This document shows positions 21,150 to 29,747 of a stretch of 64,000 bases of DNA, piece by piece. Each line of letters opens with the position of its first letter. Position 1 is the first letter of the stretch. The notes under the pieces were generated by a model, which searched no databases, had not been told where the DNA came from, and worked only from the letters and a program-made list of their open reading frames with translations. Made by a program: the position numbers and the translations under genes. The stretch comes from PWQG01 sp040882255 (GTDB lineage: Bacteria > Pseudomonadota > Gammaproteobacteria > Pseudomonadales > Pseudohongiellaceae): positions 1-64,000 of the forward strand of contig JBBEBP010000003.1 of assembly GCA_040882255.1 (NCBI GenBank). The letters run 5' to 3'.

Positions 21150-22040
21150 CTACAGGCCGCGCTGCCATTCCTCGCGCAGCGGAATCACACCGGGGCGGTG
21201 AATGGCCGTGCGCACGGTCTCCAGCAGCCGTTCCCGGTCCTTTCCCAGTGTGCCTTTCAGCACCAGGTAGTTGGAGGCGTGATCGCTGCGGAAAATGGTC
21301 TGTTCCAGTTGTAACTCTTCCAGGAAAATTTCCATTTCCCGGAACAGTTCCATACGGTTCAGTTTGCGCCAGCGGCCATTGAAGTTGCGCTCGAAGTCTT
21401 CAGAGCCGAACGGGAACTCCACCACCAGTGTGGACAGGTACTCCGGCTGCGCCTCGTTCATCAGGCGGGCGCTGTTGCGGGCGTGACGCTCGCTCAGTGC
21501 CGGACCGCCCAGGCCATTGAGGACCATGACGGAGGCTTTCATGCCGGCGGCCTTGATCTTCTGTAGCGCGGCCAGGGAGCTGTCATAGGTCTCGCCCTTG
21601 TCGATCAACTCCAGCAGCTCGTCATCGCCGGTCTCGCAGCCGACGTACATCAGCGACAGGCCCTTTTCGCGAAGCTCGCGCAGTTCTTCGGCGCTTTTGT
21701 TCTTCAGATTCCGGGGCAGGCAGTAGGCGCTGACCCGGGGTTTATGGGGCAGCCAGCGGTTCAGCACGTCCATGATCTGATGCAGGCGCCGGGCAGACAG
21801 GGTCATGGCGTCGCCGTCGGCCAGGAAGACCCGGTGCACGGGCAAGCCGCGTTCCACGACCGAACGCACTTCTTCTTCTATGTCTTCGATGGATTTGGGC
21901 TGGAAACGCTTCTGCGGGTCGGTGTACATGTTGCAGAAGGTGCAGCGGTTCCAGGAACAGCCGTTGGTGACCTGCAGGATGAGGGATTTCCACTCGCTGG
22001 GTGGGCGGAATACGGGTTCGATATAGTCCAGTGGATACAT
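21150..22040 (-). CDS. radical SAM protein (B12-independent, unknown substrate)
   Basis: From ATG 22040 the protein has 296 residues. The [4Fe-4S]-binding motif reads NGCSWNRCTFC, that is C-x4-C-x2-C rather than the usual C-x3-C-x2-C. This form is known in a family of short radical SAM proteins of unknown function. Typical radical SAM barrel elements follow (VFLADGDAMTL, LMYVGCETGDDELLELIDKG, VMVLNGLGG). It faces the sugar dehydrogenase tail to tail and is divergent from the TSUP gene, 89 bp apart. No substrate can be assigned. Confidence 0.8.
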   Translation of the reverse strand: MYPLDYIEPVFRPPSEWKSLILQVTNGCSWNRCTFCNMYTDPQKRFQPKSIEDIEEEVRSVVERGLPVHRVFLADGDAMTLSARRLHQIMDVLNRWLPHKPRVSAYCLPRNLKNKSAEELRELREKGLSLMYVGCETGDDELLELIDKGETYDSSLAALQKIKAAGMKASVMVLNGLGGPALSERHARNSARLMNEAQPEYLSTLVVEFPFGSEDFERNFNGRWRKLNRMELFREMEIFLEELQLEQTIFRSDHASNYLVLKGTLGKDRERLLETVRTAIHRPGVIPLREEWQRGL

Positions 22041-22129
22041 GGGGCACAGTATAGCAGGGTGGGGCGCCGCTGGCAGGAGCCAGGGAGGCGGCGTACAATG
22101 CCGCCTTTTCCGCCGGCTCACGCAGTGAC

Positions 22130-22849
22130 ATGGATCTTCTTCTCGGCAGCATCATCGTTTTTATCGGCGCCTTCGTGCAGACGGCGGTCGGCTTCGGCCT
22201 GGCCGTCATCGCCGCGCCCGTGCTGTATTTCATCAATCCCGATTTCGTGCCGGCGCCGGTCACGGTCGCGGCGCTCACCCTTTCGGTAGCCAATGCCGTG
22301 GCCTACCGGGAGGGCATTTCCATTGCCGGGCTGAAGGCTGCGGTGATCGGCCGGGTGCCCGGGTCGCTGGCGGGAGCGGGTCTGCTGTTGTGGATGGATC
22401 AGAACCTGCTGGCCCTGTGGATCGGTCTGTCGGTGCTGTTCGCCGTGGCGGTCAGTCTTTCTCCCCTGCGCTGGAGTCCCACGCCGGGACGCATGATGAC
22501 GGCCGGCTTCCTGTCCGGCTTCATGGGCACCAGCACCTCCATCGGGGGGCCGCCCATGGCGCTGTTGTGGCAGCATCAGGACCTGCGGCTGATCCGCGCC
22601 AACCTGGCGGCGTTCTTCGTGGTCAGTTGCCTGATCTCGCTGGTCATCCTGGCGCCGATCGGGCATTTTGGTCTGCGCCATCTCTGGCTTTCCCTGCCGC
22701 TGTTGCCGGTCACCCTGCTCGGCTTCCATGTCGCCCGGCGCACCATGCACCGGCTACCGCACCGCACGATCCGTGCCGCGTCCCTGGCGCTGTGCGCGGT
22801 CTCGGGGCTGGGAGCGGTCGTGGCGGCGCTGGCGCCGGGGCTGTTCTGA
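22130..22849 (+). CDS. TSUP (TauE/SafE) family transporter
   Basis: The 239-residue protein has about seven to eight membrane helices. It bears the family marks FIGAFVQTAVGFGLAVIAAPVLYF in the first helix and, in the second half, AGFLSGFMGTSTSIGGPPMALLW, the internally repeated TauE motif. These proteins export sulfite, sulfoacetate and related anions across the inner membrane. Substrate is unknown. It is transcribed divergently from the radical SAM gene and ends 63 bp before the triple-repeat secreted protein. Confidence 0.85.
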   Translation: MDLLLGSIIVFIGAFVQTAVGFGLAVIAAPVLYFINPDFVPAPVTVAALTLSVANAVAYREGISIAGLKAAVIGRVPGSLAGAGLLLWMDQNLLALWIGLSVLFAVAVSLSPLRWSPTPGRMMTAGFLSGFMGTSTSIGGPPMALLWQHQDLRLIRANLAAFFVVSCLISLVILAPIGHFGLRHLWLSLPLLPVTLLGFHVARRTMHRLPHRTIRAASLALCAVSGLGAVVAALAPGLF

Positions 22850-22912
22850 CTCAGGATCCTGGGGTAAACTCCTGCGGTGTAGAGTGACTGATGTACCTGA
22901 GGAGGAAGTAGT

Positions 22913-23326
22913 ATGAAGCTCAACCCATGGAAAAATCTGGCGGCCGGTATTGGTCTGAGTCTGGCAGCACCGCTGGTTCTGGCGCAGCATGCCACGTCCA
23001 GCATAGCCGGCATTGTCGCCGAGATGGAGCATTTTCCTTCTGATAACCAGAAAATGATTCTCGCGGCCATTGCTGAGAATTCGGGTAATCCGCAAGGAAC
23101 GCAGCTCATCGCCCGGGCCGTCCACGACATGGAGCACAGCGTTTCCGACGAACACCGCGAGGCACTGGAAGAGCTCGCCGCCGACGAGAGTGTTGACGAG
23201 GAGGTGCGCCAGCTGGCCGGGATCATTGCCGGAATGGAGCATTCGGTTTCCGATGAGAATGCCGCGATCCTGGAAGAGCTCGCCTATGATCGCCACATTG
23301 ACCAGGACGTCAACCAGGGACCGTGA
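22913..23326 (+). CDS. secreted protein with three 35-residue MEH repeats
   Basis: The 137-residue protein has a signal peptide (LAAGIGLSLAAPLVLAQ) and then three copies of a unit of about 35 residues, starting near 31, 66 and 101. Each has the core IAxxxxxMEHxxSDxxxxxLxxLAxD; the second and third copies share MEHSVSDE almost exactly. The Met-Glu-His triplet is kept in all three. AGGAGG is present before the start. I know no family for it. It is 6 bp ahead of a TetR regulator, so the two form an operon. The repeated His/acidic residues might bind metal, but this is a guess. Confidence 0.75.
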   Translation: MKLNPWKNLAAGIGLSLAAPLVLAQHATSSIAGIVAEMEHFPSDNQKMILAAIAENSGNPQGTQLIARAVHDMEHSVSDEHREALEELAADESVDEEVRQLAGIIAGMEHSVSDENAAILEELAYDRHIDQDVNQGP

Positions 23327-23331
23327 TGTGA

Positions 23332-23348
23332 GATGAATGTCATTCATC
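23332..23348. promoter_or_regulatory. palindrome over the tetR-like start codon
   Basis: GATGAATG-T-CATTCATC is a perfect 8-bp inverted repeat around one base. It contains the start codon of the TetR-type gene (ATG 23333). TetR proteins bind such palindromes, so it could be an autoregulatory site or act in the mRNA as a hairpin hiding the start. No binding evidence is available from sequence. Confidence 0.4.
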
Positions 23349-24142
23349 AGAACACGGATGATCAGCTGTTGAATGAATGGCCGCAGGATACGTCCTTGGC
23401 GGCCTTCCGTCGTGCCTGGGTGCTGGAGGGCGAGGCCCTCTGGCGCCGGGTCTACGATGTGCATCGCGATCACATGCAGATCAAGAATGCGCGGGCGGCG
23501 CTGCGCAATCTCGAGAAGATTTTCCAGTGTACGTTCCGCCTGGCCAACACCAGGGGCTTCCAGGGAATGAGCCTGCGGGATCTGAGCCGCGAGACCGGCA
23601 TCAGCATGGGTGGCCTGTATGCCTATATCGGCAGCAAGCATGAGCTGGCTTCGGCCATCGAAGCGGTGCTGCGCCAGACCATCAATGACTTCATGGCAGA
23701 TCTGGAAAGTCACCGGCTGGGACCCTACGAGCGGCTCCGGGCCATCATCCACGGCGACCTGTACATGAACGACGTCATGCATTCCTGGTACTACTTCTGT
23801 TACCTGGAAGCCAAGGGGATGACCCGGGAACAGCGTGAGGCCGCCATGCAGATGGAGCTGCAGTTTGATCAAACCCTCAAGACCCTGTTCCACGAGGGAA
23901 TCGAGGCCGGGGTGTTCCATTGTGAGGACAATATCGACCTGTTGGCCTCCCAGACGACGGCATTGCTGCAGCAGTGGTATCTGAAGCGCTGGAAGTTCCA
24001 GCTGCGCGGCGTTGCCATCGAGACCTATGCCGATTTCGTGTTCCGCACCGTGTTACGCAGCCTGGGATACCGGGGCGCCATCGACACGGGCGGTGGTGTG
24101 TCGGACGAAACCGGGCAGGCGTTTACGCATTCTCTGGTCTGA
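23333..24142 (+). CDS. TetR/AcrR family transcriptional regulator
   Basis: The 269-residue protein has the TetR DNA-binding domain after an unusual 57-residue N-terminal extension: IFQCTFRLANTRGFQGMSLRDLSRETGISMGGLYAYIGSKHELASAI (about 63-109). An alpha-helical ligand domain follows. The ATG lies 6 bp after the stop of the MEH-repeat gene with only a poor ribosome site, suggesting coupling. The C terminus overlaps the convergent acyltransferase gene by 20 bp. Ligand and targets are unknown; the palindrome at its own start is one candidate site. Confidence 0.85.
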   Translation: MNVIHQNTDDQLLNEWPQDTSLAAFRRAWVLEGEALWRRVYDVHRDHMQIKNARAALRNLEKIFQCTFRLANTRGFQGMSLRDLSRETGISMGGLYAYIGSKHELASAIEAVLRQTINDFMADLESHRLGPYERLRAIIHGDLYMNDVMHSWYYFCYLEAKGMTREQREAAMQMELQFDQTLKTLFHEGIEAGVFHCEDNIDLLASQTTALLQQWYLKRWKFQLRGVAIETYADFVFRTVLRSLGYRGAIDTGGGVSDETGQAFTHSLV

Positions 24143-24719
24143 TACCCGTCTTTCCGGCATAGAACGCCCGGATGGCCGCCATGTCCTTTTCCAGCTCGCC
24201 GGTGGGCTCGAAGAAATCCGCCAGTCCCGCTTCCTGCGGCACCGCATCGATGTATCCCATCAGGATCGGCACGCCGGTATTGTTGGCAATGTGGTAGAAG
24301 CCGGTTTTCCATTTCTCGACTCTCTTGCGTGTCCCCTCCGGCGGGATGAGGATGACCAGCTCATCATGCTGGTCATACAGTGACACGATCTGGTCCACGG
24401 TGTTGTGGCTGCGACTGCGGTCGACGGGAATGCCGCCCAGCCAGCGCATCAGGGTACCGAAGGGGAAGGGGAACAGGCTGTTCTTGCCCATCCAGTAGAG
24501 CCGCAGGCGCAGTTTCAGCACCACCAGCAACATGATGGGGAAGTCCCAGTTGCTGGTGTGGGGTGCGCCGATCAGCACGAACTTCCGGCAGGCCGGTGGC
24601 TCGCCGGCCGAGTGCCAGCCGATGAGTTTGAGCAGGCCGATCGCCAGCAGGCGCAGCAGTGGCGTCAGCAACGGTGTGTTGAACACCGTATGGGTCATGA
24701 CCCGGGTACGCCTGCTCAT
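24123..24719 (-). CDS. PlsC-like lysophospholipid acyltransferase
   Basis: From ATG 24719 the protein has 198 residues. It carries the acyltransferase HX4D motif in APHTSNWDFP and the EGTRKRVEKWKTGFYHIA block of glycerolipid acyltransferases. A hydrophobic N-terminal stretch (LLTPLLRLLAIGLLKLIGW) suggests membrane attachment. It probably acylates lysophospholipids or a similar acceptor. The start overlaps the stop of the nitroreductase gene (ATGA), and the end overlaps the TetR gene tail to tail. Confidence 0.8.
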   Translation of the reverse strand: MSRRTRVMTHTVFNTPLLTPLLRLLAIGLLKLIGWHSAGEPPACRKFVLIGAPHTSNWDFPIMLLVVLKLRLRLYWMGKNSLFPFPFGTLMRWLGGIPVDRSRSHNTVDQIVSLYDQHDELVILIPPEGTRKRVEKWKTGFYHIANNTGVPILMGYIDAVPQEAGLADFFEPTGELEKDMAAIRAFYAGKTGIRPENA

Positions 24720-25282
24720 TGTGCGGGCCACTCGCGGAAGAACTCGTCCACGGCAAGGTGCGGGGCGGGGCGCTGCGGTCCGTCCGTATAGCCCAGGTAC
24801 AGGAAACCGATGATACGCTCTTGCTCTTCCAGGCCCAGTCCGTCCCGGACCTGCGCTGCCTCGGCCATGGGTCCGGTTCTCCAGATCGCGCCCAGCTCCT
24901 GCGCGTAGGCGGCATTCAGCATGTTCTGTACGGCGGCGCCCGTGGACAGTTCCTGCTCGAAGACCGGCACCTTGGGATGCGGGCGCGGGCTGCTGATGGC
25001 CACCACGATCACCGGCGCTCGCAGGGCCTTGCCGCGCGTCTTGTCCAGCTTCGCCTCGCTCATGCCGGACTGCTCTGACCGGAGCGTGTCGGCGAACAGG
25101 TCTCCCAGGCGTTGCCGCCCCTCGCCCCGGATCACCAGGAAGCGCCAGGGTCGCAGCAGGGCATGGTCGGCGGCGCGCAGCGCGGCGCGGAATACCGGCT
25201 CCAGCGCCTCCGGGGCCGGTTCTTCCTGCGTCATCCGGGAGGACGAGACGCGATCATGCAGGGCAGTCAGCGCGTCCATCAT
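24716..25282 (-). CDS. nitroreductase family flavoprotein (YdjA-like)
   Basis: The protein of about 188 residues shows the nitroreductase fold: AALRAADHALLRPWRFLVIRGEGRQRL (FMN phosphate-binding Arg and Trp region as in YdjA), VIVVAISSP, STGAAVQNMLNAAYAQELGAIWRTG and ERIIGFLYLGY. It uses NAD(P)H and FMN to reduce nitro or quinone-like compounds, with the natural substrate unknown. The start ATG 25282 overlaps the stop of the upstream esterase remnant; a second ATG follows directly (25279). The end overlaps the acyltransferase start, forming a tightly coupled operon. Confidence 0.85.
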   Translation of the reverse strand: MMDALTALHDRVSSSRMTQEEPAPEALEPVFRAALRAADHALLRPWRFLVIRGEGRQRLGDLFADTLRSEQSGMSEAKLDKTRGKALRAPVIVVAISSPRPHPKVPVFEQELSTGAAVQNMLNAAYAQELGAIWRTGPMAEAAQVRDGLGLEEQERIIGFLYLGYTDGPQRPAPHLAVDEFFREWPAQ

Positions 25283-25500
25283 ACGGCTGACCACAGGCGG
25301 CGGACCTCGGGGTCCGGATCACTCACCACGCGGGGTTCATTATTGAACACCATGGTCTGCCGGTGATCGATGGAGTAATCCGGCCAGTCGAGCGCGGATC
25401 CGGCCAGCAGGGCGCCGGCCATGCCCGTCTGGCCCGGAAAGCGACGACGATCCATGAAAGAAGCGTGCAGGTTGTCAGTGTGCTTGTTGTCATCATTCAT
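25279..25500 (-). pseudogene. internally deleted Tat-exported carboxylesterase remnant
   Basis: A 73-residue frame from ATG 25500 reads in its first half like a Tat signal (MDRRRFPGQTGMAGALLAGSA). It then runs directly into what looks like the C-terminal tail of type-B carboxylesterases (DWPDYSIDHRQTMVFNNEPRVV followed by DPDPEVRRLW). The hundreds of residues with the catalytic Ser, Glu and His are missing. The join keeps the frame and the stop overlaps the nitroreductase start, so the stub may still be translated and serve coupling. This reading rests on my memory of the family tail; it could instead be a small unrelated protein. Confidence 0.5.
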
Positions 25501-25703
25501 GGTGCGTATCCCGGTTGATCGATCCCGTGTCGATATGGATGAAAGCATAAAGGAATTGCGTACGGCTGAAAACTGGACGGGCGGCGGTGTGGCCGCTCCC
25601 GGGTGTGCATGTTATCGTGACTCACGTGATGCCGGCTTTGTGGTATTATTTCCCACGCGCCGGTTGCCCATTTCATCCGGGTGCACTTCAACAGGGACAA
25701 TGC

Positions 25704-27353
25704 ATGAGCTCCATCGCCGATGTAATCGCAGTCAGCTCCGAAAAACCGGTCTATCCACAGGCCAGGTCACGCTGGTTCGGGATGGCTCCGGGCCGCCGCC
25801 TGCGGGTGGTACTGAGCTTCTATTCGCCGGACGGCAACGAGGTGGCCATGCCGCTGGCGAGCATCTCCGCCTACCTCAAGCGTGACTTCCCCTGGGTGGA
25901 CGTTACGCTGGAGCCCATCCTGATCCTGCGGGATGAGGACCTCTATTCTCCAGAGAACTACGCCCGGCGGATGGCGGAACTGCAGCCGGATGTGATCGCT
26001 TTTTCCGTGATGAGCCCGCACTGGTTCCCGATGGAGCCGTATTTCGCCGAACTCAAGCGCCTGATGCCCGATGTTCCCCTCTGTATCGGCGGCTACCAGG
26101 CCATGCTGTCGCAGGATGAGACCATCGAGAACCCGAACGTGGATTTCATCTGCACGGGGGACGGTGAGTATGCCATGGGTAATCTCGTGCAGTTCATGCG
26201 CGGTTCCAAGGATGGCCCGGTGGACGGCATGTGGGAGAAGCTGGAGGACGGCGAGGTATTCAGGACGGAGGCGCACCAGACCGGTGACCTGAATGCATTG
26301 CCATTCCCGGATTATGATATTTTCGCGAAGGAAGACAGCTTCCGGAACGTCAACACCTCCATCTTCGGCCCCAAGGAGACCGTGGTGCTGCCGGTGATGA
26401 CCGGCCGGGGTTGTCCCTACCGGTGCACGTACTGTTGTAATACGCCCCTGCTGGAAGGCTGGAAGAACAAGAAAGAGTTTCTGCGCAAGTACGATCCGCA
26501 GGACATGGTTGACGAGCTGATCCGCCTGCGCGACAAATACAACGTCGGCTACTTCGAGTTCTGGGACGAACTGTTCCTGTCCAATCTGAAATTCGTACGC
26601 GCCTTTTTCGCCATCTACAAGGAGCAGCTCGGACTGCCTTTCTCGATTAACTCCCGTGTCGAAGTGATGGGGGACAAGTTCTGCAGGGAAGCAGCCGATG
26701 CCGGGTGTCACACGATCTGGTTCGGCATCGAGAGCGGGGACGAGGAATACCGCACCACGATGCTGGGGCGCAAGATGACCAACCAGCAGGTCATTGACGC
26801 CGCCGAGAACTGCAAGCGCCACGGCATCAACCGCCTGACCTTCAATATCGTCGGCATGCCGCACGAGACGGCGGACAATATGCGCAAGACGCTGGAACTC
26901 AACCGGCACATCGCGCCCGAGTTCTTCTTTTTCTTCCCCTATATTCCGCTGCGGGGCACGCCGCTGTTCGAGCTGGCTGAACGGGATGGGCTGTTGATCA
27001 AGGAGAAGAAGAACCTGCACTACCTGTCGGGCGTCAACGACCAGCAGTTCATCATGAACATGCGCGAAGAGCCTGAACTGATGACGCAGGAAGAATATGC
27101 CTCGATCTGCGGAGAGATGCTGGCCTTCCAGCAGGCCAATAACCGCCTGAGTTTCGGCGATGACAGCACTCCGCGCTTCCTGGAGTCCGAAGATACTGTG
27201 GAAGACAAGAGCCTCAGTCTGTTGACTGACGAGGAATCGGCGGCACAGACGGGCAGTAGTGACGTGAAGGTCAGTGATACGGTGGCGGCCGCCGGTGCCA
27301 GTGAAAGAGGCGGTCTCCTCAAGAATATCCGCAGCATGTTCCGCAGCCCCTGA
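25704..27353 (+). CDS. B12-binding-type radical SAM protein
   Basis: From ATG 25704 the protein has 549 residues. The N-terminal part (about 30-190) has a cobalamin-binding-like Rossmann domain (LQPDVIAFSVMSPHWFP, PDVPLCIGGYQAML, NVDFICTGDGEYAM). It is followed by a radical SAM domain with C-x3-C-x2-C in GRGCPYRCTYCCNTP and IWFGIESGDEEYR, NIVGMPHET. The C-terminal 70 residues are low-complexity and charged. Substrate is unknown; relatives act on lipids, tetrapyrroles or natural products. It has no operon partner: MATE faces it tail to tail with no gap. Confidence 0.85.
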   Translation: MSSIADVIAVSSEKPVYPQARSRWFGMAPGRRLRVVLSFYSPDGNEVAMPLASISAYLKRDFPWVDVTLEPILILRDEDLYSPENYARRMAELQPDVIAFSVMSPHWFPMEPYFAELKRLMPDVPLCIGGYQAMLSQDETIENPNVDFICTGDGEYAMGNLVQFMRGSKDGPVDGMWEKLEDGEVFRTEAHQTGDLNALPFPDYDIFAKEDSFRNVNTSIFGPKETVVLPVMTGRGCPYRCTYCCNTPLLEGWKNKKEFLRKYDPQDMVDELIRLRDKYNVGYFEFWDELFLSNLKFVRAFFAIYKEQLGLPFSINSRVEVMGDKFCREAADAGCHTIWFGIESGDEEYRTTMLGRKMTNQQVIDAAENCKRHGINRLTFNIVGMPHETADNMRKTLELNRHIAPEFFFFFPYIPLRGTPLFELAERDGLLIKEKKNLHYLSGVNDQQFIMNMREEPELMTQEEYASICGEMLAFQQANNRLSFGDDSTPRFLESEDTVEDKSLSLLTDEESAAQTGSSDVKVSDTVAAAGASERGGLLKNIRSMFRSP

Positions 27354-28757
27354 TCAGGGGCGCGGCGGTTCCGCCGCCGTTTCATCCGGCTCGTCCGGAC
27401 AATTCCTGCACGCTTCATCGACCACGCGCCGGAACGTGACGCGCGCTACCACCGCCATCAGCAGATTCCCCGCGAAAGCCCCGCCAAAGAATCCCGGCAG
27501 TCCGAAGAAGTGACTGCCCAGCCAGGCCAGTGGTACATAGAACACGAAGAACCGCGCGATGCTCAGGTACAGTGCCACCATGGGCTGGTGCAGGGCGTTC
27601 AATGCGGAGTTGCTGAGGATGATGATGCCCTGCAGGCCGTAGCCCAGCGGCAGGATCCAGATGTACAGGCGCAGTACCCGCGCCACAGCCTCGTCGTCGG
27701 TGAACAGCCCCACGATCCAGGGCATGGTGGCGACCAGCAGGCCATAGATCACCAGCTGGGACAGCAACACGAAACGGATCGACAGGCGGTAGGCTTCCTC
27801 GACGCGCCGCAGGCGGTTGGCCCCGAAGTTCTGACTGATGAACGGGGGTAAGGTCATGGACAGCGACAGAATCAGCAGGCTGGCAATCGACTCGATGCGT
27901 GAACCGACCCCGAAGGCTGCCACCGCCGTATCACCGTATCCGGCAATCAATGCGGTCATGATGCCGGCGGCCAGCGGGGTCAGCATGTTGGCGCCGCTGG
28001 CCGGGATGCCTATACGCAGCATTTCGCTCCCGGAGTTGCGGAAGACGGCTCTTGAGGGCAGGGTCAGATCAATCAGCTCCAGTTTCTTCGTCAACAGCCA
28101 GGCCAGATAGGCAAAGCCGATGATCCAGGAAATCAGGGTGGCGACGGCGGCGCCGGCGATCCCCATGGCCGGTACCGGTCCCAGGCCGAAAATGAAGACC
28201 GGGTCCAGCGCGGCGTTGATCAGTCCGGCGGCCGCCATCAGTATGCTGGGGGTGCGGGTATTACCGCAGGCCCGCAGGATGGCATTGGCGGTGATGATGG
28301 CCACCAGCAGCACGCTGGTGGGCAGCCAGATGTCCATGTAGGCATGGATCAGTGGCATCAGGGCATCGCTGGCGCCCAGCAGGGCAAAGATCGGGTTCAT
28401 GAAAATCATGCCCAGGGTGGCCAGTACGGCGGCGATGACCATGGCCAGGTAGCTGGTGACAGTGGAGGCTTCCCGGGCCCTGTCGTGCTCCTGCCGGCCC
28501 AGGTATTTCGCCACCACGGCGGAAGTGCCGATACCGAGACCCACGGCCAGGCTCATGATGGTGAAAGTGACGGGAAAGGTGAAGCTGATGGCGGAAAGGG
28601 GTTCGGTGCCGAGCAGGCTGATGAAGAAGGTGTCCACCAGGTTGAAGGTGAACATCATGAACATGCCCACGATCATGGGCGCCGTCATGCGTTTGAGCGT
28701 GGCGCCGATCGGGCCCCGGGTCAGGTCGTACTGTGGGGCGGGGCGGCTGGTGGCCAT
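27354..28757 (-). CDS. MATE family efflux transporter
   Basis: The 467-residue protein has about twelve membrane helices and the two repeated MatE halves: LTRGPIGATLKRMTAPMIVGMFMMFTFNLVDTFFISLLGTEPLSAISFTFPV at the start and GSEMLRIGIPASGANMLTPLAAGIMTALIAGYGDTAVAAFGVGSRIES in the second half. MATE pumps export drugs or metabolites with Na+ or H+. It lies 48 bp downstream of suhB on the same strand and ends directly against the radical SAM gene. Confidence 0.9.
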   Translation of the reverse strand: MATSRPAPQYDLTRGPIGATLKRMTAPMIVGMFMMFTFNLVDTFFISLLGTEPLSAISFTFPVTFTIMSLAVGLGIGTSAVVAKYLGRQEHDRAREASTVTSYLAMVIAAVLATLGMIFMNPIFALLGASDALMPLIHAYMDIWLPTSVLLVAIITANAILRACGNTRTPSILMAAAGLINAALDPVFIFGLGPVPAMGIAGAAVATLISWIIGFAYLAWLLTKKLELIDLTLPSRAVFRNSGSEMLRIGIPASGANMLTPLAAGIMTALIAGYGDTAVAAFGVGSRIESIASLLILSLSMTLPPFISQNFGANRLRRVEEAYRLSIRFVLLSQLVIYGLLVATMPWIVGLFTDDEAVARVLRLYIWILPLGYGLQGIIILSNSALNALHQPMVALYLSIARFFVFYVPLAWLGSHFFGLPGFFGGAFAGNLLMAVVARVTFRRVVDEACRNCPDEPDETAAEPPRP

Positions 28758-28805
28758 AAACGGGGCCTGTTGTCGGTTACGATTGTTCCGGGATCGTGTT
28801 CACTG

Positions 28806-29600
28806 TCAGGCGGGGGCTTTCCCCAGCGCCTGGCGCAGCTGCAGAAGTTGCTTGTAGCAGCGCGGTGTTCCGTACAGCCATTCCCGGCCCTGCATGGCGG
28901 GATTGCCGTTCTCGTCGCTGAACAGCGCGCCGGATTCCTGCAGGATCAGGCGGGCCGCAGCCAGACTGATGCTGTCGGTCTCGTCGGTCCAGCCGGCGTC
29001 CAGTTTGCCGCTGGCGACATAGGCGATATCCAGTGGTGGACATCCGATGGTGCGTAGTTGATTGTCGCCTTCCAGCAGCCGGTCCTGCAAGGCCAGCAGT
29101 GTTCCCTTGTGCTCTCCGCCGCTGCGCGTCGGTGCCAGGCCCACCCAGGCGTGCTGCAGGCGTTCCTGGCGGCTGACGCGCAGGCGTGTGGCGTTCAGCT
29201 GTGCACCCCCGCCCCGGCTGGCGGTGAACTCCTCTTTCAACAGCGGGTTGATCAATACCGCATGACTGATCCGGTTGCCGTTCTGGAGCGCCAGGGAAAT
29301 GCAGCAATGGCCGAGACCGCGGATAAAGTTGCCGGTGCCGTGCAGCGGGTCGATCAGCCAGGTGTTTTCGGTGTCGCGGCCGGCGGTATGTCCGGAAAGC
29401 CGTGACTGGACGCTGTAGTCCGGATAGGCTTTCTGCAGATGGTAGAGCAGGGTGCGCTCCACATCGTGGGACATACTGGTGACCGGGTTGACGGGGTCTT
29501 CGTCCAGCACGCGGATGCGGTCGAGACGATCCACGGCATGTCCGACCATTTCGGCCGCATCACGTGCGGCGCGCAGGGCGATGTTGACTACAGGATGCAT
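28806..29600 (-). CDS. suhB: SuhB-like protein lacking the inositol monophosphatase metal ligands
   Basis: The 264-residue protein aligns over its length with SuhB. The position beside divergent trmJ matches the suhB-trmJ pair of E. coli. However, three metal ligands are changed: the DPLDGT motif is DPLHGT (H87 for D87), the EES loop is QSRLSG (R67 for Glu), and the WDFAAG motif is ISLAAA (S212 for Asp). D84 remains. Phosphatase activity is therefore unlikely. SuhB has a second, catalysis-independent role with Nus factors in rRNA antitermination, which could explain retention. The MATE gene follows on the same strand. Confidence 0.82.
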   Translation of the reverse strand: MHPVVNIALRAARDAAEMVGHAVDRLDRIRVLDEDPVNPVTSMSHDVERTLLYHLQKAYPDYSVQSRLSGHTAGRDTENTWLIDPLHGTGNFIRGLGHCCISLALQNGNRISHAVLINPLLKEEFTASRGGGAQLNATRLRVSRQERLQHAWVGLAPTRSGGEHKGTLLALQDRLLEGDNQLRTIGCPPLDIAYVASGKLDAGWTDETDSISLAAARLILQESGALFSDENGNPAMQGREWLYGTPRCYKQLLQLRQALGKAPA

Positions 29601-29690
29601 GGCAGTGACAAGGATTTCCGAGATTATTCGTGAAGCGGCATGATAACAGAAGGGGCCGGAGGCGTCCGTATAATTTGTCGCTGCATGCGT

Positions 29691-29696
29691 TATAAT
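29691..29696 (+). promoter_or_regulatory. -10 element of the trmJ promoter
   Basis: A perfect TATAAT lies 52 bp before the trmJ start, in the gap shared with suhB. A second TATAAT is at 29669-29674. No good -35 hexamer is seen for either, so activity may depend on other elements. Confidence 0.45.
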
Positions 29697-29747
29697 CCCC
29701 GCCCGTTTTGAAGGAGCTTCGCAAGAGCCTCAGAGGAGTGTTTTGTT

